64,000 bases of DNA. It comes from RHLJ01 sp040222455 (GTDB lineage: Bacteria > Bacteroidota > Rhodothermia > Balneolales > Balneolaceae). The stretch lies in the NCBI GenBank assembly GCA_040222455.1, contig JAVKDD010000015.1, positions 118,944 to 182,943 on the forward strand, written 5' to 3'. Position numbers and translations under genes: made by a program. Positions 37,871 to 46,369 of the stretch are shown here, piece by piece (positions within the stretch are counted from its first letter, which is position 1; each line of letters starts with the position of its first letter). The notes under the pieces were generated by a model. The model was not told where the DNA came from and searched no databases. It saw nothing but the letters and a program-made list of their open reading frames with translations.

Positions 37871-39168
37871 TCCAGCGCTCCAATCCTCTTCGCGTGGTCA
37901 ACTATAATTGAAAGAGTGGAAGAATCAGTAGCGAATACTGAATTTAATCCTTGTGGTTCCTGCGGTGGATCTCCCATAAACGGATCTCCTTCAACCCACC
38001 AATAATTTTCATTTTGAGCTTGCCCAAAACCACCCCAACTCCAAAAATTTGTGCCAGCTAATACGTTATGTTCTTCTACCAGATCAAATACCATTTTATA
38101 ATATTGATCTCTAAATGTTGTTGGTGAGCTGGTGGAATATTCTTCAGCATCTCTGGGAAAACCAAACTCTTCCATTACTAAAGGTTTATTCAACTGCTCT
38201 GCAATTTCAATATGTGATAGAACATAATTATTTGCGTTCTCCTGAGCACTGGAAAAAGTTTCCGCCATATTAGCCGGATCGATCCATGACCAATTTTTTG
38301 CCCACATATGAAAGGTTAAATAATCGATATTCGGAGTGTTATGAGCTTCGATGAAAATCTCCATAGAATCCAAGCTACCTCTTTCACCTTCACTTCCACT
38401 TGATACTAAATGATTCGGATCCAATGTTTTTATAAAATCTGCCGTGCCCTCAATCCAGTCATAATAAGCTTGAATTGCTACTGGTGACATCTCACCTGTG
38501 CCAGGACGTGGTTCATTTGCTAGTTGCCAACTCATAATTGTTGGATCCTCGATATAAGAAATTCCATTCATCGAATTTGTTCTCGTAACCAATTGTTCGA
38601 TGTAGTTTCTAAATGCATTCTGAGCTTGTTCATTTTGATAAAACTCAGCTGAAAACTTCATAAATCCATCCCAATTACCCGTTGAAGGGTCAACTGGAAT
38701 GCCACCTCCATACCAAGAATGATAGCTACTCATTCCTCCCGACCATTCCCAATAATTATTCAAAAAAATAACGGCATGCATGTCTCTTTTGTCCATTTCA
38801 GCAAGCAAATAATCCAACCCTATAAGTAAACTTTCATTATAAGAACCATCGGCATTGATAAAAGTTGGCGATAAGGAATTCTCAAAAACAGCTTCTTCTG
38901 AGGATCCCAGAATTCTTAAATTCGTAATCCCATGTTCGGCCAAAAAGTCGAGTTCTTTATTTAAGCGGTCCCGATTTCCATCTTCACCCGGTTGCCCTAA
39001 ATATGGACCGTACCAGAAATTTGTACCAACATATTCAAATGCTTCTCCATTTTGTGTGAAAGAAGTACCATCCACTTTCACAAAGCTGGATGGATTTTCT
39101 TGTGTACAAGAAATAAAGAGAATTGAACATAGAGTAACTAAATGGAGATATTTATATATCGAATTCAT
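37867..39168 (-). CDS. GH5 endo-beta-1,4-mannanase, lipoprotein
   Basis: A 433-residue lipoprotein (lipobox FISC, Cys21) with a GH5 catalytic domain like that of family GH5_7 mannanases (FVKVDGTSFTQNGEAFEYVGTNFW start). The acid/base Glu219 lies in SWQLANEPRPG and the nucleophile is Glu334 in VMEEFGFPRD. Aromatic residues in FLNNYWEWSGGMSSY and NFWSWGGFG would line the subsites. It is translated in a coupled pair with the downstream sulfatase. With the GH26 enzymes it provides mannan depolymerisation near the outer membrane. Subfamily assignment is by eye and could be refined. Confidence 0.9.
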   Translation of the reverse strand: MNSIYKYLHLVTLCSILFISCTQENPSSFVKVDGTSFTQNGEAFEYVGTNFWYGPYLGQPGEDGNRDRLNKELDFLAEHGITNLRILGSSEEAVFENSLSPTFINADGSYNESLLIGLDYLLAEMDKRDMHAVIFLNNYWEWSGGMSSYHSWYGGGIPVDPSTGNWDGFMKFSAEFYQNEQAQNAFRNYIEQLVTRTNSMNGISYIEDPTIMSWQLANEPRPGTGEMSPVAIQAYYDWIEGTADFIKTLDPNHLVSSGSEGERGSLDSMEIFIEAHNTPNIDYLTFHMWAKNWSWIDPANMAETFSSAQENANNYVLSHIEIAEQLNKPLVMEEFGFPRDAEEYSTSSPTTFRDQYYKMVFDLVEEHNVLAGTNFWSWGGFGQAQNENYWWVEGDPFMGDPPQEPQGLNSVFATDSSTLSIIVDHAKRIGALE

Positions 39169-39175
39169 ACATACT

Positions 39176-41926
39176 CTACTTTATAAGAACCATTTTTCTT
39201 GTGAGTACTTCATTTCCCGTAGTTATTCGATAAAAATATATTCCACTTGCTAATGTAGACGCATCCCAACTAACAACATGTTGACCAGACGGTTGTCTTT
39301 CGTTTACAAGTTCCACTACTTTTTGTCCACTTAGGCTATATATACTTAATTCTACATTTCCAGCTACTGGAATTGTATAAGAAATATTAGTAGTTGGGTT
39401 AAATGGGTTTGGGTAGTTTTGATCAAGTTTTAGTTCAGTTGGAATTTCGAGTACTTCTTCTTGTTCATTTGAGACAGACACTCCTTCAATAGTCATATCT
39501 ACATAGTCGAAATCCATAAACCCCCAATAGTGATCGATACTAATAGACTGGATAGTTTCAGTTGGAGTTATAGTAGTTGTTAAATCCTTCCATACTTGAA
39601 TGGGTTCATCAAAAACTAGTGTGTCAACTCTTACTTCATTAATGCTTAAAAATTGTTCTTTGTAATCAAAGGGTAGGTAATGCCGAACTGTTATTTCGTA
39701 ATCATCGCCAATGGGTAAATTTAAATTTTCCCATTTAATGCTTCCACTTCCTTCCATCGATACAGATGCGCCTTTACTTGCTCCAGCTGTTCCGGGTTTT
39801 ACACTTGTAGCGCCTGATAGTTTAGCGTCTTCTGCTTCTAATCTAAGGGTAAAAATATCGGTTCTCCCTTCAATAAAAATGGAAGATGATTGTACGATAA
39901 ACATATCGTCATCTTTCGTCTTCACGTAAATTTCATGTTCTCCTTCTGATATATCAGGAATTGTAAAAGAATAGGGCGCAGTATTATCAACCCCAATGGA
40001 GTCGCCATCAAAAAAGAAAGAAACATATTCTATTTCACCATCCGAATCAGTTGCATCGGCTTGAACGGTAAGATTGATGCCGACCGGTACATTTTTGCCT
40101 TGATCTGGTGAGGTTATAGAAACCGAAGGAGGCTGCGTTATCGAGACTGCTCCCCGAACTTCAAATTCCCAAATTGAATGCCCAAACTCTGTAGCCCGAT
40201 CATTTCCTTGCATTCTTACGAATCGGGCGAGTTCATTATCAATAAATACAACGGAATCAATCCCCCCATCAGAACTACTTTCTGAAAATACAGTCTTCCA
40301 GTTTATCCCATCAAATGAAGTTTGTATATCATAGGCTAATGAATACGCTGCTTCCCAATTAAATAATACCGAACTCACTTCATGAGCAAGTCCTAAATCT
40401 ACATCAATCCATTCGCTATCTGGGTTTGAATCGGTATTTGGATCTGCGGGGTTTACACCTGAAGTTCTCCAAGCACTACTCCATCTCGTATGAGTATTAC
40501 CATCAAAAGCTCTACTTGGCACTCGATCTAAACCACAGCATGTTTCATAGGTCGATGATCTTGAAGGTTTACTTAACGCGCGATTTATTTGACCAGCTGG
40601 CACTACCTGAACAGTTACAATAGACGAGTCTTTATCACCTTCCAAACCAGTTGCAATCAACATATATTCAGTTGTTTCAATTGGGGCTACAATTTTTGAG
40701 CCAATACTATCAACTGATTCCCCATCAAGCTCAACTGAAACTGAATTTAGTACTTCCCAGCTTAATTCTGTTTGTCCGCCTGATTCTATTTCATCTAATG
40801 ATGCTTTGAATGAACGAATTGATGGTATTACATTTTTAATAATTACTTCATTTGGATAAGTTTCCTGCATATAACGCATCTGATCGAGCCCTCGCAACCA
40901 ACTTTCTGCATATCCTCCACCTCTATTTTGATACCAGTCTACCCATTGCCAAACTAATGCTCCGGCGTAACCTCTGTCATATAATTCTTCGTACATATCA
41001 TCTTTTGGTAAACCAAAGAGCTCATTTGCAGGAATACCAAATTCTCCAACAACAACTGGTTTATTCAAACCCCACGAATCTTTATCGTTATGAAAAGGCG
41101 AGAGAGCGGTTCCTCCCCAATCATAATAATGAACCATATAGAAGTCGAGTGTACCAAGACTATCTTTACCAGCACTAATTAACTCATCATCCGAATAATA
41201 ATTTTTTGAGTTTGCATTAGATGTATTTGCCAATGCATGAAAACTCCACGATCCATTTGATACTAATGCATCTGGATTCGTTCTATGAATAGCACCTGCT
41301 GTTTGATTTACAAAACGTTGAATTGCAGACATTGGAACATGTCGGTTAAAATCCCATCCGAACTCATTGCTCATCCCTTCTGGTTCATTAAAAATTTCCC
41401 AAGCAATTAAAGCTGGATGATCTCCCAATGCTTCAACCATAGGAATTAACGAATTCTGAATATAGGTTTCCGTTAATGTTGAATCTTCTAAAAGGGCTTT
41501 AGCTCGATTTGTTACCCCGGTTCCATTAGAAATTCTAAGCATATCAAATGACCACAAACATAGAATTAATCCGGTGTTATTTTCCCAGGCTAAATCAAGA
41601 ATCTCCTCTAAATCATCAATTGTACCCGCTCCAGGGCTAATTACATTGTTACCGTTCCATTCTGGAGTCGTACCACCAGTAATATGAACCCAAAAACGCA
41701 TTGCATTGGCCCCATTTTCTTGAACCTGCGAATACATCGCTTCAAAATCGTTAATTGCAGTAGTTCCCGGACCTACATCTCTGGCAAAATTTACCCAAGC
41801 AATATTACCGCCATTAAGCCATAATTCTTGGTCATTAAAGGGAATTCGATTATCAACTTGTGCATGTGATAATTGAGTAATTATCATTAAAAAAAGTACG
41901 ACTAAATAGGCAACTTTTACTCTCAT
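39176..41926 (-). CDS. Multi-modular GH5-like mannanase with discoidin and CBM35-like domains, T9SS cargo
   Basis: I use the ATG at 41926 because it starts a proper signal peptide (MRVKVAYLVVLFLMIITQLS, then HAQ); an upstream ATG would add 26 basic residues and overlap the epimerase gene. The catalytic barrel (about 24-370) has acid/base Glu181 in IAWEIFNEPEG and nucleophile Glu295 in VVVGEFGIP. An Ig-like domain (about 375-450), an F5/8-type discoidin domain (about 455-600), a second Ig-like domain (about 605-690) and a CBM35-like module (about 695-820) follow. The protein ends with a T9SS sorting domain. The CBM module ends in DHYWGFMDFDYVDM, similar to the one in the beta-helix protein at 46370. 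It probably acts at the cell surface on mannan or a related glycan. Confidence 0.85.
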   Translation of the reverse strand: MRVKVAYLVVLFLMIITQLSHAQVDNRIPFNDQELWLNGGNIAWVNFARDVGPGTTAINDFEAMYSQVQENGANAMRFWVHITGGTTPEWNGNNVISPGAGTIDDLEEILDLAWENNTGLILCLWSFDMLRISNGTGVTNRAKALLEDSTLTETYIQNSLIPMVEALGDHPALIAWEIFNEPEGMSNEFGWDFNRHVPMSAIQRFVNQTAGAIHRTNPDALVSNGSWSFHALANTSNANSKNYYSDDELISAGKDSLGTLDFYMVHYYDWGGTALSPFHNDKDSWGLNKPVVVGEFGIPANELFGLPKDDMYEELYDRGYAGALVWQWVDWYQNRGGGYAESWLRGLDQMRYMQETYPNEVIIKNVIPSIRSFKASLDEIESGGQTELSWEVLNSVSVELDGESVDSIGSKIVAPIETTEYMLIATGLEGDKDSSIVTVQVVPAGQINRALSKPSRSSTYETCCGLDRVPSRAFDGNTHTRWSSAWRTSGVNPADPNTDSNPDSEWIDVDLGLAHEVSSVLFNWEAAYSLAYDIQTSFDGINWKTVFSESSSDGGIDSVVFIDNELARFVRMQGNDRATEFGHSIWEFEVRGAVSITQPPSVSITSPDQGKNVPVGINLTVQADATDSDGEIEYVSFFFDGDSIGVDNTAPYSFTIPDISEGEHEIYVKTKDDDMFIVQSSSIFIEGRTDIFTLRLEAEDAKLSGATSVKPGTAGASKGASVSMEGSGSIKWENLNLPIGDDYEITVRHYLPFDYKEQFLSINEVRVDTLVFDEPIQVWKDLTTTITPTETIQSISIDHYWGFMDFDYVDMTIEGVSVSNEQEEVLEIPTELKLDQNYPNPFNPTTNISYTIPVAGNVELSIYSLSGQKVVELVNERQPSGQHVVSWDASTLASGIYFYRITTGNEVLTRKMVLIK

Positions 41927-41975
41927 AGTGTTTTGATAAATAAATTTATTAAATCTTCTATTTCTATCTTTATTT

Positions 41976-43226
41976 TTATACTCTCTCGGTTTCATTTGAC
42001 TCAACTAATGACTCTTTAGTAATACGTTCCACTCTTGCTACTATTTCTATTACAGCCCTCATGTTATGATATGGACCTTTCCACGAACGAACTTTGTCCA
42101 TTTTTGAAAACGGCGTGCCATTTCTTGAAACTTTCTCATACCATTCGCCATATTCTTCATCAAACATAAAACGCTTTATAAATTCCCAAGAATTTATAGC
42201 TGCTTCCAAGAATTTTACTTCACCGCTAAGCTCGTAAGCATTCAAAAATCCGATGATGGCCTCAGCTTGTGGCCACCAGTCTTTATTCGGGTCAATTAAT
42301 GCGGTAGAACTTGCTTCATTTAGTAAACCTCCATCAACATCCACCCCATCTTTTAATACTGCGTTTGATAGGTTTATCGCCACACTTTTTATTCTCTCTA
42401 TCAGCATTGGTTGATTTAAAACTTCTGCAGCTTCTAAAAGCAACCAACTTGCTTCAATATTATGACCATATGAGATAACATCAGATTTTGGCGACCAGTC
42501 AACATCCATAAAATTCACGAGTGTAGTCTCGTCGGTAGAAATAATATTATCACAAAAAATATGAACCAGTTCTTCTAATCTTACCTTTAGCCTATCATTG
42601 GGAGCAAATCGATATAAGTTAGTATAGGCTTCTAAAATATGAAGGTGAGTATTCATACTTTTAGGTTCATTTTCATCCTTATCACTTAACCGTACATCGC
42701 CATTTAATTCCCATTTTCTATTATAAGCTTCAAAATATCCACCATTTTCTGAATCTGTGGCATTATTCTCGATTAAATGAAAAATGTCGTATGCAAGTTT
42801 TAAAGCTTGTCTGTCTTTTGTAAAAGAGAAATATTCGACGAGTCCATAAATACAAAATGCTTGTGCATAGATATGTTTACGATCATCTTCCACAATTCCT
42901 TTTGCATTAACAATCCAGTAGAAACCCCCATATTCTTTATCAAGAAAGTATTTAAGTAAATATTCATACGCTCTTTTTGCAGATCTCTTTAAATCTGGGG
43001 TATTATATATTTTGCACGTTGCAGAAAAAGCCCAAAGAAGTCTCGCATTTAAAATAACTCCCTTACTTGCGTCATAATTTTTTTGATTATCATAGGTTAT
43101 CTGACCTATAAAACCACCATTTACTTCGTCAATCGCATGATTAGTCCAGTAGGGAACAAGATCGTCATTAAACTCTTGTTCCATTTCTGTTTTTAGCTTT
43201 TTAAGAAGAGCTCTTTCATTCATCAT
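41976..43226 (-). CDS. Cellobiose/mannobiose 2-epimerase (AGE superfamily)
   Basis: A 416-residue cytoplasmic alpha/alpha-barrel enzyme of the N-acylglucosamine 2-epimerase superfamily. The catalytic histidines are in YGHNIEASWLL (His255) and YHNMRAVIEI (His387); an outer histidine pair is in NTHLHILEAY (His194 and His196). In mannan pathways this enzyme turns beta-1,4-mannobiose into mannosylglucose, the substrate of the GH130 phosphorylase encoded seven bases upstream in the same operon. That neighbourhood favours mannobiose over cellobiose. The first two codons are both ATG, so either could start the protein. Confidence 0.92.
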   Translation of the reverse strand: MMNERALLKKLKTEMEQEFNDDLVPYWTNHAIDEVNGGFIGQITYDNQKNYDASKGVILNARLLWAFSATCKIYNTPDLKRSAKRAYEYLLKYFLDKEYGGFYWIVNAKGIVEDDRKHIYAQAFCIYGLVEYFSFTKDRQALKLAYDIFHLIENNATDSENGGYFEAYNRKWELNGDVRLSDKDENEPKSMNTHLHILEAYTNLYRFAPNDRLKVRLEELVHIFCDNIISTDETTLVNFMDVDWSPKSDVISYGHNIEASWLLLEAAEVLNQPMLIERIKSVAINLSNAVLKDGVDVDGGLLNEASSTALIDPNKDWWPQAEAIIGFLNAYELSGEVKFLEAAINSWEFIKRFMFDEEYGEWYEKVSRNGTPFSKMDKVRSWKGPYHNMRAVIEIVARVERITKESLVESNETERV

Positions 43227-43232
43227 TCTAGT

Positions 43233-44405
43233 TTATATGCTATTATTTCTATGAATAATTTCTTTAATCGTCTCAACACTAGTACTAGACCGATACCCAT
43301 CTTCAGGCGTATTCACTACATAATCTAAAAGCTGATCTATGCTAGATTCAGCTACATGCATTCTGGTATCTGAGGAAGCGTAATAGATATAAACTTTGTC
43401 ATCTTCATCCCGAATCCATCCATTAGCAAAAGCTACGTTGGAAACATCACCTACTCGCTCATCTCCTTTAGGAGCTATAAAATGTCCTCCCGGACTATGA
43501 ATTACTTCCCAAGGTTTTTCAAGAGAAGTCATAAACACATAAAGTACATAACGTAACCCAGCCGCAGTATTTCGTACTCCATGAGCCAGGTGTAGCCAAC
43601 CTTTTTCAGTTTTGATTGGCGCAGGGCCTTGTCCATTTTTTACTTCTTTGATGGTGTGATAAATCCTTTGATCGATAACTAATTCTTCTTCTACTGAGGC
43701 ATTATCCATTGAACTAGAAAGTGCCCATCCGATCCCTCCGCCAGAACCTGCATCAATAAATCCATCTTGTGGACGTGTATACAGTGCATATTTTCCATCC
43801 ACGAATTCTGGATGCAGAACTACATTGCGTTGTTGTTCAGAATTGGTTTTTAAATCTGGTAGTCGCTCCCAATTTCTTAAATCCTTGGTTCGTACAATCC
43901 CTGCTTGTGCGATTGCACTACTTGTGTCGCTCGCAGCAACCCGCGTGTCTTTTCGTTCTGTACAGAAAATGCCGTAAATCCATCCATCTTCATGCAGTGT
44001 TAACCGCATGTCATATACATTCGTATCCGGATTTTCGGTTTCCTTAATGGTAATGGGTTCATCTCTGAATTTAAATCCTTCGGTAGGAGAATCACTTTCA
44101 GCAATTGCAAAAAAGGATTTGCGATCGTTACCCTCTACCCTCACCACTAAATTATACTTTCCGTTGTATTTAATGGCTCCCGCATTAAAAGCAGCATTAA
44201 TTCCAAACCGCTCCATTAAAAAAGGATTGGTTTCTGGATTGAAATCATATCTCCAGGTTAATGGCGTATGATCTGCTGTAACCACAGGATTTAGAAAACG
44301 AGTATAAATTCCATTCCCAATTTCTTCTGGTTTATTTTTCTTTTCGATTAGCCTTTCATGGCTGGATTCTAGTAACTCTTTTCTTATTTTAAATAAATCT
44401 GACAT
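43233..44405 (-). CDS. GH130 4-O-beta-D-mannosyl-D-glucose phosphorylase
   Basis: A 390-residue cytoplasmic five-bladed propeller enzyme of family GH130, of the same length as the Bacteroides fragilis mannosylglucose phosphorylase. The proton-donating aspartate is Asp132 in TNVYDMRLTLHEDGW. The phosphate-binding region includes LVVRVEGNDRKSFF and the GIVRTKDLRNWERL and HGVRNTAAGLRY strands. The reaction splits mannosylglucose with phosphate into mannose-1-phosphate and glucose. With the epimerase it forms the known mannobiose pathway, so sugars enter glycolysis without hydrolysis. The motif set fits subfamily GH130_1 better than the mannooligosaccharide phosphorylases. Confidence 0.92.
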   Translation of the reverse strand: MSDLFKIRKELLESSHERLIEKKNKPEEIGNGIYTRFLNPVVTADHTPLTWRYDFNPETNPFLMERFGINAAFNAGAIKYNGKYNLVVRVEGNDRKSFFAIAESDSPTEGFKFRDEPITIKETENPDTNVYDMRLTLHEDGWIYGIFCTERKDTRVAASDTSSAIAQAGIVRTKDLRNWERLPDLKTNSEQQRNVVLHPEFVDGKYALYTRPQDGFIDAGSGGGIGWALSSSMDNASVEEELVIDQRIYHTIKEVKNGQGPAPIKTEKGWLHLAHGVRNTAAGLRYVLYVFMTSLEKPWEVIHSPGGHFIAPKGDERVGDVSNVAFANGWIRDEDDKVYIYYASSDTRMHVAESSIDQLLDYVVNTPEDGYRSSTSVETIKEIIHRNNSI

Positions 44406-44427
44406 GTCTGAGTTTATTGAATTTCTC

Positions 44428-46254
44428 TTAGGCTGGTAATTTGTCGTACCAAGTTTTCTTTAATATGTATGAGGTTATTACTGCTATTCCAATACTTACA
44501 CCCAGTGGCACAAATTCCATAAGTACTAAATAGATAGGAAAGACAACCAGCGCTGTTTGCCAAATAATACCTACGACCACATTGAACATGTCTTTTTTGA
44601 ACCCGGAATTACGAACAAAGCTTGGATCTTCAGCAACAACTTTATCATGAATCGGCTTCCAAAATCCCCATGGACGAACCGATTTATAAAATTTCTTGAG
44701 AACTTCTTCCTCTACAGGTGGACTTGAATACGTACCTATTAAGCAGGCAATAATTGAAACCAGAAGCATTAATGGAAAGGTGTAAGTGTCTAACACTCCG
44801 TCAAATATAAATCGAAAGGTAAGAGCTGGTATTAATCCACCTACCATGCCCCAGAAAAACCCATTTCCATTAAATCTCCACCAATACCATTTCAACATAT
44901 TAGCAGCTACATAACTTCCATAAAGCCCGCCTACAATCCATTGGAGCACATCATTTACATCTTTGGCATAAAATCCGAGCACAATACTTATGACTACCAT
45001 TCCTAAACCAGCCACATAATTCATCGATTGAATTTTGGCATTTTCAGCTTTAGGATTGATGTATTTGATGTAAATATCGTTTACTAAATAAGCTTGTGCA
45101 GCATTTAATGTACCCGCAAAGGTGGACATAAATGCAGCTAATAATCCCGCGAGTAGTAAGCCCAAAAATCCAATCGGTACAAATTGATTGATCGCTGATG
45201 GAAGAATTTGCTCAAAATCTAAGCCACGCCCGGGAACCATTAAATCGAGCTCTTCGTAGAATAAAAGTCCAAGTACTGCAAATCCGGCAATCATAAAATA
45301 TCGGATTGGCATCAACACTAAAGAAACAGAACCACTCATTAATGCTGCCTCTCTTTCCGATTTTGTAGAAAGGATTTTTTGCATATCATAATTTGGCGCT
45401 GGACCTGCTAAACTTACCAGTACTCCTTTAAACACCATCATCATGAATAGAATAGTGAAGAGAGAAAATCCATCAGATCGGATTTTGTCGTTTACTTCAG
45501 GGATAATGGAGCTCCAATCCATATTCAGTTCCCATCCAAAAAATGGTGTCATCCATCCTTCTGGTATTAATAATGAATTCTCGGCAAGGGCCATCATTGC
45601 AATTACCCCAATTACAATTCCAGAAACCGCCATAATGATGAACTGAACTAAATCAGCCCAAACTATACTCATCATACCACCGAGCAAGGAATAGAAAATG
45701 GCAAAACAGGTGAAAATGATGCCATAAAAGTGCGGAATATATTCCAATGGGATATCAAGAGGTATGTACACACTTAAGAATTCCCATGGCACAAAAATCT
45801 CAACGAATTTACCTAGTCCAATAAATCCATAGGTTAGGTAACCAAGTCCCATAATTAGCGCAAAAACAACTACTATAATATGTGACTTTTGGGCTCCTTC
45901 CTTAAATCCGAAACGTGTTCCAATCCATTCTGCTCCAGTTGACACGTTAGAGCGTCTGAGCCACATGGATAAGAAAATCATTAAGAAAATTTGATTGAAA
46001 ACTGGCCACAGCCAAGGTAACCAGATACTTTTTACCCCATATACAAAGAGGATTGTAACGAGCCAAACAGTACCAGAAATATCAAACATTCCAGAAGCAT
46101 TAGACAAACCCAGCATATACCATGGTAGTGTTTTACCACCAAGCATGTAGGAATCTTTAGATTGTTGGGCTTTCTTCTTAAGTGCAAAACCTATTACAAC
46201 TGTAATTAGTAGATAGGTTAGAACAATAAGAGCATCTATTAGGTGAAGTTTCAT
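44428..46254 (-). CDS. Sodium:solute symporter (SSS family), probable mannobiose carrier
   Basis: A 608-residue inner-membrane protein with about fourteen hydrophobic helices and the N-terminal block VLTYLLITVVIGFALKKKAQ. The SSS signature region includes NASGMFDISGTVWLV and the helix with GLLGLLLAGLLAAFMSTFAG. In this superfamily sodium drives uptake of sugars, amino acids or organic acids. Next to an epimerase and a GH130 enzyme, the B. fragilis-type mannan operon also carries a symporter, so mannobiose or mannose transport is likely but not shown. A terminator-like hairpin upstream separates it from the beta-helix gene and may lower its expression relative to the receptor. Confidence 0.88.
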   Translation of the reverse strand: MKLHLIDALIVLTYLLITVVIGFALKKKAQQSKDSYMLGGKTLPWYMLGLSNASGMFDISGTVWLVTILFVYGVKSIWLPWLWPVFNQIFLMIFLSMWLRRSNVSTGAEWIGTRFGFKEGAQKSHIIVVVFALIMGLGYLTYGFIGLGKFVEIFVPWEFLSVYIPLDIPLEYIPHFYGIIFTCFAIFYSLLGGMMSIVWADLVQFIIMAVSGIVIGVIAMMALAENSLLIPEGWMTPFFGWELNMDWSSIIPEVNDKIRSDGFSLFTILFMMMVFKGVLVSLAGPAPNYDMQKILSTKSEREAALMSGSVSLVLMPIRYFMIAGFAVLGLLFYEELDLMVPGRGLDFEQILPSAINQFVPIGFLGLLLAGLLAAFMSTFAGTLNAAQAYLVNDIYIKYINPKAENAKIQSMNYVAGLGMVVISIVLGFYAKDVNDVLQWIVGGLYGSYVAANMLKWYWWRFNGNGFFWGMVGGLIPALTFRFIFDGVLDTYTFPLMLLVSIIACLIGTYSSPPVEEEVLKKFYKSVRPWGFWKPIHDKVVAEDPSFVRNSGFKKDMFNVVVGIIWQTALVVFPIYLVLMEFVPLGVSIGIAVITSYILKKTWYDKLPA

Positions 46255-46317
46255 GGCTACTTTTTAAGAGTAGAGTTAAACTTGTTCATTTAGTAAAATC
46301 TACCTTATAAACTATTT

Positions 46318-46347
46318 AAAAATGGATAGCGGTTTCATCCGCTACCC
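46318..46347 (-). terminator. Intrinsic terminator after the receptor/beta-helix gene pair
   Basis: On the minus strand a 9-base stem (GGGTAGCGG with CCGCTATCC, one G-T pair) with a six-base loop is followed by ATTTTT. It lies 23 bases after the stop of the beta-helix gene and about 64 bases before the symporter start, so it would reduce read-through into the catabolic genes. Confidence 0.75.
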
Positions 46348-46369
46348 AATTATGTTAGGATAAAATGAA

